Assembly (NCBI GenBank): GCA_949840885.1
Contig: CATKYJ010000030.1
Span: 1-56,836 of the forward strand
DNA length: 56,836 bases
Source of the DNA: an uncultured Acetatifactor sp.
GTDB taxonomy: Bacteria; Bacillota; Clostridia; Lachnospirales; Lachnospiraceae
Direction: 5' to 3'
Numbering within the stretch: the stretch's first letter is position 1; every line of letters starts with the position of its first letter. The position numbers were made by a program, and so were the translations under genes. This document shows, piece by piece, positions 41,976 through 50,565 of this stretch. The notes beneath the pieces are model-generated. The model saw only the letters and a list, made by a program, of their open reading frames with translations, was not told the origin of the DNA and ran no database searches.

Positions 41976-42851
41976 ATGGATAATAGTCAGAGATATGAAG
42001 AGGAAATTGACCTGAAAGATTTAATGTTCCACATTCTGGACAGATGGCGCAGTGTCCTGTTGGTTTCGGTTCTGGTATGCGCTTTGGCGGGAGGTTATGC
42101 CGCGCTGTACAATCAAGTCATCTTCCCGAAAGAGAGGGCGGGAGTGCAGGAGAGACTGGACGAAGAGAATGCGATATTGGCGGATCTGAAGGCCCAGGCT
42201 CAGCCGGAAGCGGCTGCACCCACGGACAATCGGGGCAGGACGGCAGATCAGGTGCAGAAGCAGATAGATGAGATCGCGAAAGAACTTGACGGCATGAAGA
42301 AGCTTGGAATTCCAAAGTATGCTGCTGTCGGCTTTGCAGGAGGTTTCTTTGTCTTGGTATTCTGTATAGCCATAGGCTATGTGTTCAGCGACAAGATGCG
42401 GGGCGAGAGAGAACTAAGAGAGCGGTACGGCTATTATCTGTTGGGGGCGATTCCAAAGCAGAGACGGAAGAAACCTCTGGGCGGCATTGACAAATTTCTG
42501 AGAAAATGCCAGGGGACAGAGCGGATTTCGGAGGATGAAGCCTACAGAATTGTAGCCACGAATATCACAAATTTGTCAAAGAATGGGGGGACTTTTCTGG
42601 TGACGGGAACTGTGGGCATTGAGAGCCTGGAGGCGTTCACGGTAAGGGTGGTGCCCCAATTGCCGGAGAATATCATGCTTATGACCGGAGCCTACATGGG
42701 CGCAAATGCCAATACGCTGGAAATGCTGGCGGAGTGCGATGCAGTGCTTCTGATAGAGGAGCGGGACGCATCGCTTAGGACAAAGATCCAGAAAGAATAT
42801 GAGAGCATAGCTGCCCTGGAGAAAAATGTGATAGGCTATGTGCTGATGTAA
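41976..42851 (+). CDS. Wzz-type co-polymerase fused to a degenerate BY-kinase-like domain
   Basis: Protein of 291 aa. The N-terminus EEEIDLKDLMFHILDRWRSVLL and two membrane helices (VLLVSVLVCALAGGYAALY; YAAVGFAGGFFVLVFCIAIGYVF) mark a chain-length determinant, but the outer loop is only about 70 aa. The C-terminal half resembles a tyrosine-kinase partner (CapB/CpsD): FLVTGTVGIESLEAFTVRVV sits where a P-loop (GEGKST) should be, and CDAVLLIEERDAS sits where Walker B is. The P-loop is missing, so ATP binding is unlikely. Probably a regulatory fusion controlling polymer length with the preceding transferase. Confidence 0.75.
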   Translation: MDNSQRYEEEIDLKDLMFHILDRWRSVLLVSVLVCALAGGYAALYNQVIFPKERAGVQERLDEENAILADLKAQAQPEAAAPTDNRGRTADQVQKQIDEIAKELDGMKKLGIPKYAAVGFAGGFFVLVFCIAIGYVFSDKMRGERELRERYGYYLLGAIPKQRRKKPLGGIDKFLRKCQGTERISEDEAYRIVATNITNLSKNGGTFLVTGTVGIESLEAFTVRVVPQLPENIMLMTGAYMGANANTLEMLAECDAVLLIEERDASLRTKIQKEYESIAALEKNVIGYVLM

Positions 42852-42883
42852 ACAGCAGGAAAACGATAGAGCGAATAAATTTA

Positions 42884-42920
42884 CACCTGACAGGGCGTTT
42901 TGGCTTTGTCAGGTGCCTTT
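42884..42920 (+). terminator. probable terminator of the exopolysaccharide pair
   Basis: CACCTGAC (42884-42891) pairs with GTCAGGTG (42908-42915), followed by CCTTTG. Confidence 0.55.
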
Positions 42921-42926
42921 GTATAA

Positions 42927-42995
42927 ATGGAAGAGTATTGCATGGAAGAAAAGCATTGCATGGAAGAAAAGCATTGCATGGAAGAAGAGCATTCC
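42927..42995 (+). repeat. 18-bp minisatellite upstream of the barnase-like gene
   Basis: One 15-base and three 18-base units (ATGGAAGAAAAGCATTGC twice, ATGGAAGAAGAGCATTCC). Same family as at 24994. The frame that reads HGRKAL runs on into the lipoprotein frame, but the ribosome site and signal peptide show that translation starts at 43031. Confidence 0.9.
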
Positions 42996-43030
42996 AGTAT
43001 AAATTTTTTGGGAGAGAAAGGGTGATGGAA

Positions 43031-43810
43031 ATGAAGAAGTTGACACGGCTGTTGGTGGTATTTCTCTTATCTTTGGCAATTTCTGCCTGCGGGGTAGAGA
43101 CGGAGAGCGAACAGTCCCTGGCCGGTTCGAAAGCCGGCGCTTCGGTGGAGAGCGCTATTGGCGGGTCAGAGGATACTGCCCGGGACGATAGCGGAAGCGA
43201 GCCGGGAAATGTAGCTGAAGATGATATTGGGAACGAGTCGGAAAATGCTTCAGTACAGAGCAGCGCAGGGAACGATCATTCTGAAGACGAGATGACCGGT
43301 AGTTTGGAGGAATCCGAAGACGAGACGACTGGTAGTTCGGAGGAATCCGAAGACGAGGCGACCGGTAGTCCGGAGGAATCCGGAGACGAGACGACAGGTA
43401 GGCCGGAGGAATCCCCTGGGGATCAGGAGAGCCTTTCGGAGAACGAGGGAAGCGGGGAAACCCTGCCTGAGGAGGGTACATACACCGCCAAAGACGATGT
43501 GGCGCTGTACATTCATCTGTATGGCAAATTGCCTTCGAATTTCATTACCAAGAAAGAGGCGCAGAAGCTGGGATGGGAGGGCGGTTCCCTGGAGCCCTAT
43601 GCACCCGGAAAATGCATCGGCGGCAGCCGTTTCGGAAATTATGAGGGGCTTCTGCCGGAGGCGGAGGGGCGATTCTATACGGAATGCGATATTGATACTT
43701 TGGGCGCGCAGAAGCGCGGAGCCAAGCGAATCGTATTTTCCAATGATGGTCTGATATACTATACGGAGGATCATTATGAATCTTTTGAGCTTTTGTATGG
43801 AGAGGAGTAG
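43031..43810 (+). CDS. barnase-like ribonuclease anchored as a lipoprotein
   Basis: Protein of 259 aa. KKLTRLLVVFLLSLAISAC is a type II signal peptide with Cys20 as lipid site. Residues 20-150 are an acidic Ser/Glu/Gly linker with 11-aa repeats. The C-terminal 110 residues match barnase over its length: LPSNFITKKEAQKLGW, APGKCIGGSRFGNYEG, and all catalytic positions: Glu218 (E73), Arg229 and Arg233 (R83, R87), His248 (H102). It should cut RNA outside the membrane, displayed on a stalk. The next gene is its barstar inhibitor. AAAGGGTG precedes ATG 43031. Confidence 0.88.
   Translation: MKKLTRLLVVFLLSLAISACGVETESEQSLAGSKAGASVESAIGGSEDTARDDSGSEPGNVAEDDIGNESENASVQSSAGNDHSEDEMTGSLEESEDETTGSSEESEDEATGSPEESGDETTGRPEESPGDQESLSENEGSGETLPEEGTYTAKDDVALYIHLYGKLPSNFITKKEAQKLGWEGGSLEPYAPGKCIGGSRFGNYEGLLPEAEGRFYTECDIDTLGAQKRGAKRIVFSNDGLIYYTEDHYESFELLYGEE
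43301..43414 (+). repeat. 33-bp tandem repeats in the barnase linker
   Basis: Three full units (43301-43333, 43334-43366, 43367-43399) and a partial one encode S(L/S/P)EESEDETTG-type 11-mers. They lengthen the acidic stalk between lipid anchor and nuclease domain. Confidence 0.9.
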
Positions 43811-43812
43811 AG

Positions 43813-44076
43813 ATGCGCATTTGTGTATTGGACGGAATGGAGATCAGGGATAGAGGGCAGCTGCATGATCTGCTGGCTGCCTCGCTGGAACTGCCGGATT
43901 GGTATGGCAGAAATCTGGATGCCCTGTACGACTGCCTGACAGATATCAGGGAGGATACGGAAGTCCGGATTCTGCACAGAGAGGCGCTGTATGAGGGGCT
44001 TAAGGGATATGCCGCGGCTCTGGAAAGAGTTCTGCGAAAGGCAGCGGAGACTAATCCAAACATAAAACTTCATTAA
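43813..44076 (+). CDS. barstar-family ribonuclease inhibitor
   Basis: Protein of 87 aa. LPDWYGRNLDALYDCLTD matches the barnase-binding helix of barstar; Asp36 and Asp40 correspond to D35 and D39, and Tyr39 replaces W38. It has no signal peptide, so it stays in the cytoplasm and protects the producer from nuclease that has not been exported. The start is two bases after the barnase stop with GAGAGGAG in front, so the pair is co-translated. Confidence 0.9.
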   Translation: MRICVLDGMEIRDRGQLHDLLAASLELPDWYGRNLDALYDCLTDIREDTEVRILHREALYEGLKGYAAALERVLRKAAETNPNIKLH

Positions 44077-44150
44077 CTTTTGCAGTATACCCTGCTGCCT
44101 GCTGATTTTAGATCCTGAATCTTACGAGATTGATTCTTTATAACATTTTA

Positions 44151-44179
44151 TTGATATTTATGGGCGAATCAGTTATTAT
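44151..44179 (+). promoter_or_regulatory. promoter of leuB
   Basis: TTGATA (44151-44156), 17-base spacer, TATTAT (44174-44179), 52 bases before the ATG. No T-box or leader peptide is visible. Confidence 0.75.
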
Positions 44180-44230
44180 ATATAGAATATATTCAGCGGC
44201 GTGAACTGCAGATAGGAAAGGAAGAGGAAT

Positions 44231-45316
44231 ATGGAGCTACATATCACATGCATTCCCGGCGATGGCATCGGGCCGGAGATCGTCCGGGAAGCTAAAAAAA
44301 TTCTGGAGAAGATAGCCGTAATCTACGGCCATAAAATGGTATTCGAGGACATCCTCATGGGAGGGGCTTCCATTGATGTCCACGGTGTACCTCTGACAGA
44401 GGAGGCTATTGCGAAAGCAAAATCCGCCGATGCCGTGCTGATGGGCTCTATCGGCGGCGATACCACAAAATCCCCCTGGTACAAGCTGCCCCCTAATCTG
44501 CGCCCGGAGGCAGGGCTTCTGGCTATCCGCAAGGCCCTGAATCTGTTCGCCAATCTGCGCCCTGCGGTGCTGTATGATGAGCTGGCAGATGCGTGTCCTC
44601 TGAAAGAGGAGATCAGCAAAAAGGGGTTTGACATGCTGATCATGCGGGAACTGACCGGCGGATTGTATTTTGGAGAACGGAAAACCATTGAAGAGAACGG
44701 GGTTCGCAAGGCTATTGACACATTGACTTACGATGAGAATGAAATCCGCCGCATCGCCATCAAAGGCTTTGACATCGCCATGAAGCGCCGAAAGAAAGTC
44801 ACCAGTGTGGACAAGGCCAATGTGCTGGATTCTTCCAGGCTCTGGAGGAAAGTGGTGGAGGAAGTGGCTGCAGATTACCCGGAGGTAAAGCTGGAGCATA
44901 TGCTGGTGGACAACTGCGCCATGCAGCTGGTGAAAGATCCGGCCCAGTTCGACGTGATCCTGACGGAGAATATGTTCGGAGACATCCTTTCCGATGAGGC
45001 CAGCATGGTCACTGGCTCCATCGGCATGCTGGCCAGCGCCAGCTTAAACGACAGCAAGTTCGGTCTCTATGAACCCAGCCACGGATCCGCGCCGGACATC
45101 GCCGGACAGGACATTGCCAATCCCATCGCCACGGTTCTCAGCGCTGCCATGATGCTGCGATACAGCTTCGACCTGGACAGAGAGGCGGATGCGATAGAGC
45201 GGGCCGTGAAGCAGGTGCTGAAAGACGGATACCGCACCGGGGACATTTATTCCGATGGCTGCGTGAAAGTAGGCTGCAGCCGGATGGGAGATTTGCTTGC
45301 GGAGCGGATTTGTTAG
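44231..45316 (+). CDS. leuB: 3-isopropylmalate dehydrogenase
   Basis: Protein of 361 aa for the third leucine step. Signatures: [81 protein letters not shown] and [55 protein letters not shown] precedes the ATG. leuA and leuCD are not nearby in this window. Confidence 0.97.
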   Translation: MELHITCIPGDGIGPEIVREAKKILEKIAVIYGHKMVFEDILMGGASIDVHGVPLTEEAIAKAKSADAVLMGSIGGDTTKSPWYKLPPNLRPEAGLLAIRKALNLFANLRPAVLYDELADACPLKEEISKKGFDMLIMRELTGGLYFGERKTIEENGVRKAIDTLTYDENEIRRIAIKGFDIAMKRRKKVTSVDKANVLDSSRLWRKVVEEVAADYPEVKLEHMLVDNCAMQLVKDPAQFDVILTENMFGDILSDEASMVTGSIGMLASASLNDSKFGLYEPSHGSAPDIAGQDIANPIATVLSAAMMLRYSFDLDREADAIERAVKQVLKDGYRTGDIYSDGCVKVGCSRMGDLLAERIC

Positions 45317-45338
45317 TGTGTGCCGCATACAGCAACAG

Positions 45339-45436
45339 TTTGTACTGACGGTCACTAAATTTGCCAAATTATCAGACTCACGAGCGGCAAGCAGAATGAA
45401 TTGGTGGCAAATTTGACCGCTCGTAAAGTATAGAAA
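45339..45436 (+). repeat. dispersed a-b-a'-b' repeat element, copy C, before ilvD
   Basis: Best preserved copy. AAATTTGCCA (45357-45366, a) pairs with TGGCAAATTT (45405-45414, a') over 10 bp, and ACGAGCGG (45380-45387, b) pairs with CCGCTCGT (45417-45424, b') over 8 bp. Order a-b-a'-b' makes a pseudoknot or two exclusive stems. It ends at the ilvD ribosome site (GAAAGGTGAG). Confidence 0.8.
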
Positions 45437-45448
45437 GGTGAGAAAAAG

Positions 45449-47116
45449 ATGAGAAGTGATTCGGTTAAGACGGGTACCGCACAGGCGCCCCACAGAAGCC
45501 TGTTTAACGCCCTTGGATATACAGAGGAGGAGAGGCAGCGTCCGCTGATCGGTATTGTCTGTTCCTACAATGAAATCGTGCCCGGACATATGAACCTGGA
45601 CAAGATAGCGGAGGCCGTGAAGATGGGCGTGGCCATGGCTGGCGGCACTCCCATCATGTTCCCGGCCATTGCGGTGTGCGACGGCATCGCCATGGGGCAT
45701 GTGGGCATGAAGTATTCCCTGGTGACCAGGGACTTAATCGCGGACAGTACCGAGTGCATGGCTCTGGCCCACGGTTTCGATGGCCTGGTGTGCATCCCCA
45801 ATTGCGACAAGAACGTGCCGGGGCTATTGATGGCAGCGGCTCGTGTGAACATCCCTACGATTTTCGTGTCCGGAGGCCCCATGATGGCAGGCCGCATCCA
45901 CGGACAGAAGAAGAGCCTGTCTTCCATGTTCGAGGCCGTGGGCAGTGTGGCGGCGGGAACCATGACCATGGAGGAACTGTGCGAATATGAGGAGAAAGTA
46001 TGCCCGACCTGCGGCTCCTGCTCCGGCATGTATACGGCCAATTCCATGAACTGCCTCACAGAGGCCATCGGCATGGGCCTGAAAGGCAACGGTACCGTGC
46101 CCGCGGTCTACTCCGAGCGCATCCGTCTGGCTAAGCATGCGGGTATGAAGATCATGGAGCTGGTGGAAAAGGACATCAAGCCCCGCGACATCATGACCGA
46201 AAAAGCGTTTATGAATGCCCTCACCGTAGATATGGCCCTGGGCTGCTCCACCAACTCCATGCTCCATCTGCCAGCCATTGCCAGGGAAGCCGGAGTGGAC
46301 CTGAACCTGGATATTGCAAACGAACTGTCCGCAAAGACTCCGAATCTGTGCCATCTTGCGCCTGCAGGCCCCACCTATATGGAAGATCTGAACGAGGCCG
46401 GCGGCGTCTATGCGGTGATGAACGAACTGACAAAGAAAAATCTCCTGAATCTGGACTGTATGACCGTAAACGGCACTTCCATCGGCGAGAACATTAAGAA
46501 TTGCAGGAACCTGAATCCGGAGGTCATCCGCCCGGTGGAGAATCCCTACTCCGAGACCGGCGGCATCGCCATCCTGAAAGGCAACCTGGCCCCGGACGGC
46601 GGCGTGGTGAAGCGCTCCGCGGTGGTTCCCGAGATGCTGGTGCATCAGGGGCCTGCAAGGGTCTTCGACTGCGAGGAGGATGCCATCGATGCCATTAAGG
46701 GCGGCAGGATCGTGGCGGGAGACGTGGTGGTCATCCGCTATGAGGGCCCCAAGGGAGGTCCCGGCATGCGGGAGATGCTCAACCCTACCTCTGCCATCGC
46801 AGGCATGGGATTGGGCTCTTCCGTAGCGTTGATTACGGACGGACGCTTCTCCGGCGCATCCAGAGGGGCATCCATCGGCCATGTGTCTCCGGAGGCAGCG
46901 GTAGGCGGTCCCATAGCGCTTGTGGAGGAGGGAGACATCATCAGCATCAACATTCCGGAGAATAAACTGGATGTATTGGTGTCCGACGAGATTTTAGCGC
47001 AGAGGCGCGCCAACTGGCAGCCCAGAGAGCCCAAGGTCACCACCGGGTATCTGACCAGATACCGGGAGATGGTTACCAGCGGCAACCGCGGCGCGGTTCT
47101 GGAAATCCGGAAATAA
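45449..47116 (+). CDS. ilvD: dihydroxy-acid dehydratase
   Basis: Iron-sulfur enzyme of 555 aa for valine, leucine and isoleucine synthesis. Motifs: [54 protein letters not shown] (cluster cysteines), [35 protein letters not shown]. Preceded directly by repeat copy C, which may affect its expression. Confidence 0.97.
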   Translation: MRSDSVKTGTAQAPHRSLFNALGYTEEERQRPLIGIVCSYNEIVPGHMNLDKIAEAVKMGVAMAGGTPIMFPAIAVCDGIAMGHVGMKYSLVTRDLIADSTECMALAHGFDGLVCIPNCDKNVPGLLMAAARVNIPTIFVSGGPMMAGRIHGQKKSLSSMFEAVGSVAAGTMTMEELCEYEEKVCPTCGSCSGMYTANSMNCLTEAIGMGLKGNGTVPAVYSERIRLAKHAGMKIMELVEKDIKPRDIMTEKAFMNALTVDMALGCSTNSMLHLPAIAREAGVDLNLDIANELSAKTPNLCHLAPAGPTYMEDLNEAGGVYAVMNELTKKNLLNLDCMTVNGTSIGENIKNCRNLNPEVIRPVENPYSETGGIAILKGNLAPDGGVVKRSAVVPEMLVHQGPARVFDCEEDAIDAIKGGRIVAGDVVVIRYEGPKGGPGMREMLNPTSAIAGMGLGSSVALITDGRFSGASRGASIGHVSPEAAVGGPIALVEEGDIISINIPENKLDVLVSDEILAQRRANWQPREPKVTTGYLTRYREMVTSGNRGAVLEIRK

Positions 47117-47238
47117 GGACGGGATTTCGGGCGGAAAGTGGCAGTATCCATATTGACCGTGGGTAGAACGGCAGCCGGGAAATTTTCGTGCGTGCCGGTG
47201 GAGAAGCAGATTACAGGAAATAACAGGAGGAACCAATA

Positions 47239-48924
47239 ATGCAACTGACCGGATCAGAGATTGTAGTAGAATGCTTAAAAGAACAGGGCGTAGACACTGT
47301 CTTCGGCTATCCAGGCGGCACCATCCTGAACATATACGACACACTTTATAAGCACAGCGATGAGATCAGGCATATACTGACTTCCCACGAGCAGGGCGCA
47401 GCCCATGCCGCGGACGGTTATGCCAGGGCTACGGGCAAGGTGGGGGTGTGCCTGGCCACCAGCGGCCCCGGTGCCACGAACCTGGTCACAGGCATCGCCA
47501 CAGCATATATGGACTCCGTTCCCATGGTGGCTATCACGGCCAATGTGACCCTGCCCATGCTGGGTAAGGACAGCTTTCAGGAGGTGGACATCGCCGGCGT
47601 GACTATGCCCATCACGAAGCATGGCTACATCGTAAAAAATGTGGAGGAGCTGGCAGGTACCATAAGGAGGGCATTTACCATTGCAAAGAGCGGCCGGCCC
47701 GGCCCGGTGCTGGTAGATATCACAAAGGATGTGACGGCCGCCGTCTGTGAATATACGCCCAGGCCTGTGGAGGAGAAGAGCAGGGCATACCGCTGCACAG
47801 AAGAAGAGATGGACAGGGCAGTGGAATATATCCGGTCTGCCAGGAAGCCTTATATCTATCTGGGCGGCGGCGCAGTCATTTCGGATGCCTGTGAGGAGGT
47901 GGCGGCTTTTGCGGAGCTGATTGATGCGCCCGTATGCGACACCCTGATGGGAAAGGGCGCGTTTGACGGCAGGAGCGACAGGTACACCGGCATGATCGGC
48001 ATGCATGGCACCAAGACGTCCAATCTGGGCGTCAGCCAGTGCGACCTGCTGATTGCCCTGGGAGCCAGGTTCTCCGACCGCGTCATCGGCAATCCGAAGA
48101 AATTCGCGGAGAATGCCAAAATCATCCACATGGACATTGATGCGGCGGAAATTAACAAAAACATCCGTGCGGATGCCAGTCTGGTGGGGGATTTAAAACT
48201 CTTGCTTCAAGAACTGAACAGGCGGCTGGAGAAACAGCAGCACAGCGAATGGATGGAGACGATCGCTGACTTGAAAGCGAAATATCCCCTAAAATATGAC
48301 GATTCCCAGTTATCCTGCCCCTATGTGATAGAGACCATCGACAGGGTTACCAAGGGGGAGGCCCTGATTACCACGGACGTGGGGCAGCACCAGATGTGGG
48401 CGGCCCAGTATTACCGCTACACGAAGCCCCGTACATTCCTTTCCTCCGGCGGCCTGGGAACCATGGGCTACGGTCTGGGCGCCTGTATCGGCGCACAGCT
48501 GGGACAGCCGGACAAGATCTGCATCAATATTGCAGGAGACGGGTGCTTTAGGATGAACATGAATGAGTTGGCTACGGCGAGCCGCTACAATATTCCCATT
48601 ATACAGGTAGTCATCAACAACCATGTGCTGGGAATGGTGCGCCAGTGGCAGACCCTGTTCTACGGAAAGCGATATTCCCAGACGGTCTTAAGCGACAAGG
48701 TGGACTTCTGCAAGGTGGCGGAGGGGCTGGGCTGCGAAGCCATCCGCGTGACCAGGAAAGAAGAGGTGCAGCCTGCCATAGAGAAAGCCATTGCCCTGAA
48801 AGCGCCGGTGCTGATCGAGTGCATCATACCGGAGGATGACAAGGTATTCCCCATGGTTCCGGCCGGAGCGCCGATCGTGGAGGTCTTTGACGGGGACGAC
48901 CTGAAGAAAAAGAACGAAAGCTAA
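47239..48924 (+). CDS. ilvB: acetolactate synthase, catalytic large subunit
   Basis: ThDP enzyme of 561 aa that makes acetolactate. Motifs: VFGYPGGTILNIYD, HEQGAAHAADGYARATGKVGVCLATSGPGATNLVTGI, DSVPMVAITANV, GGAVISDACEEV, TDVGQHQMWAAQYY, AGDGCFRMNMNELATA (ThDP GDG motif), and VVINNHVLGMVRQWQ. No regulatory small subunit (ilvN) follows. GGAGGA precedes the ATG. Confidence 0.96.
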   Translation: MQLTGSEIVVECLKEQGVDTVFGYPGGTILNIYDTLYKHSDEIRHILTSHEQGAAHAADGYARATGKVGVCLATSGPGATNLVTGIATAYMDSVPMVAITANVTLPMLGKDSFQEVDIAGVTMPITKHGYIVKNVEELAGTIRRAFTIAKSGRPGPVLVDITKDVTAAVCEYTPRPVEEKSRAYRCTEEEMDRAVEYIRSARKPYIYLGGGAVISDACEEVAAFAELIDAPVCDTLMGKGAFDGRSDRYTGMIGMHGTKTSNLGVSQCDLLIALGARFSDRVIGNPKKFAENAKIIHMDIDAAEINKNIRADASLVGDLKLLLQELNRRLEKQQHSEWMETIADLKAKYPLKYDDSQLSCPYVIETIDRVTKGEALITTDVGQHQMWAAQYYRYTKPRTFLSSGGLGTMGYGLGACIGAQLGQPDKICINIAGDGCFRMNMNELATASRYNIPIIQVVINNHVLGMVRQWQTLFYGKRYSQTVLSDKVDFCKVAEGLGCEAIRVTRKEEVQPAIEKAIALKAPVLIECIIPEDDKVFPMVPAGAPIVEVFDGDDLKKKNES

Positions 48925-48942
48925 AAGGACTTTATAAGCGCT

Positions 48943-50412
48943 ATGAAAAAGTTGTTTCGGTTTCTGCTGATGTTCCTGCTTGGGGGCCTGTTTCTGGGAC
49001 TTTTGGGACTGCTTGCACTGACAATGTACTATCGCAGCAATTTCCCTGTAAATACCTGGATCAATGGGGTGTACTGCACAGGAAAGTCGATAGAGCAGAT
49101 AAATGAAGAATTGGTGAACGCACAGGAGGCATCCGTGATAACAATCGTGGATGCCGATTGTGTGAATTGGGAAATCGATATGCTGGCTGCAGGGATCAGG
49201 CCGGATTTTTCAGATGCGCTGAAATCCTATTTGAGGAAGAACGCATCTGTGTTCTGGATGGATAATCTAAAGAAGCCTGTTTCCAGCAATCTGGTACCGG
49301 GAAAATACGTTGCAGAGGAAGAAAAACTTCTGGCCTGCTTTCAGGAACTGCCCTTTGTGGCACAGGAGCGAGAAAAGCCGGAGGGCGTCAGGGTGAGCCT
49401 GTCCCCGGAAGGTTTTGTGCTTCAGGACGGAAATACAAATCGGCTGAATGTGCAAAAGGCCTGTGATTATCTAAGCGACTGCCTGGCAAAAGGACAGACG
49501 TTGATAGATTTGAGCGCAGGGGAGTGTTATGAAGACCTTGCAGACAGCGCTCTGGACAAGAGGCAGAGGGATATCTGGGAACAGGTGGACGGATTTATCG
49601 TCCGGGGGAGCCGTATCGTGTATGACATGGGCGCAGAACAGATTCCCCTGACGCCGGCAGTTCTGTCAGGTCTTCTGGTGACCGGGACGGACGGCTGTCC
49701 GGCGCTGGACGATGAGGGACATATTGTGCTGGATGAAGAAAAGGTCCTCTCCTGGGTGGACGCGCTGGCGGAGGACTATGATACCTGCGGTATGGAGAAA
49801 GAGTTCCAGTCCACCAGAGGGGATATCGTGACGGTCTCCTATGTCACATACGGGACAAAGCTGGACAGGGAGGCCGAGAAAACGTATCTGCTGGGGGCGC
49901 TGCAGGGACATGCGGGCGGTCAGCCGTCGGACACAGGACAGACCGGGCAGGATACGGCCGGTCCGGATGCAGCCGGCGGAACGGATATGCATGTGCCGGC
50001 ATATATTCAGGAAGGGTATGTGCGGGGCTTAGACGATATCGGCGACACGTACATTGAGATAGACATGTCGCAGCAGAGGATGTACTATTACGCCAAAGGA
50101 AAGCTGGAACTGGAGACGGATATCGTCACAGGCAACACTGGCAGGCGCATGGGGACACCCCAGGGCATTAATTATGTCCACGCGAAACAGCGCAACCAGA
50201 CTCTGCGGGGGGCCGACTATGAATCTTTCGTCAAATATTGGGTGCCCGTGGTAGGAAATATCGGAATCCATGACGCCAGCTGGAGGGGAAGCTTTGGCGG
50301 GCAGATCTATCAGACCAACGGCTCCCACGGCTGCATCAACACGCCCTCGGGCAATATGTCGCAGCTCTATGATATGCTGGAAGTGGGAATGCCGGTCATA
50401 ATGTTTTATTGA
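48943..50412 (+). CDS. L,D-transpeptidase with peptidoglycan-binding module
   Basis: Protein of 489 aa. An N-terminal anchor helix (FRFLLMFLLGGLFLGLLGLLALTMYY) is followed by a long extracytoplasmic part with a PG_binding_4-like module (FPVNTWINGVYCTGKSIEQIN), a variable linker, and a C-terminal YkuD domain: YIEIDMSQQRMYYYAKGKL, GIHDASWRGSFGGQIY and the catalytic SHGCINTP. It makes 3-3 crosslinks or attaches proteins in the wall. Confidence 0.93.
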   Translation: MKKLFRFLLMFLLGGLFLGLLGLLALTMYYRSNFPVNTWINGVYCTGKSIEQINEELVNAQEASVITIVDADCVNWEIDMLAAGIRPDFSDALKSYLRKNASVFWMDNLKKPVSSNLVPGKYVAEEEKLLACFQELPFVAQEREKPEGVRVSLSPEGFVLQDGNTNRLNVQKACDYLSDCLAKGQTLIDLSAGECYEDLADSALDKRQRDIWEQVDGFIVRGSRIVYDMGAEQIPLTPAVLSGLLVTGTDGCPALDDEGHIVLDEEKVLSWVDALAEDYDTCGMEKEFQSTRGDIVTVSYVTYGTKLDREAEKTYLLGALQGHAGGQPSDTGQTGQDTAGPDAAGGTDMHVPAYIQEGYVRGLDDIGDTYIEIDMSQQRMYYYAKGKLELETDIVTGNTGRRMGTPQGINYVHAKQRNQTLRGADYESFVKYWVPVVGNIGIHDASWRGSFGGQIYQTNGSHGCINTPSGNMSQLYDMLEVGMPVIMFY

Positions 50413-50486
50413 GCGCAGCGGCATCCGGCGGCCGTTTCCGGAGATTGTTTTTTAAAGAGGTTTTTTTAAAGATTTTAACGATGTAC

Positions 50487-50515
50487 TTGACTAAAGTGCC
50501 CGGAGAGAGTATTCT
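50487..50515 (+). promoter_or_regulatory. promoter of serC
   Basis: TTGACT (50487-50492), 17-base spacer, TATTCT (50510-50515), 51 bases before the ATG. Confidence 0.75.
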
Positions 50516-50565
50516 TATCTGAGCGGCTATGCCGATTTACCGATTCAATTTAGGAGGGATGAGAG

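Noticed and set aside
42938..43030. A longer start for the barnase lipoprotein reading HGRKAL repeats
   Set aside because: It would put a basic repeat before the signal peptide; the ribosome site at 43016-43023 and lipobox spacing support ATG 43031.
44077..44230. A T-box or leucine leader before leuB
   Set aside because: The gap is only 154 bases and lacks the T-box consensus, a terminator and a Leu-rich leader peptide.
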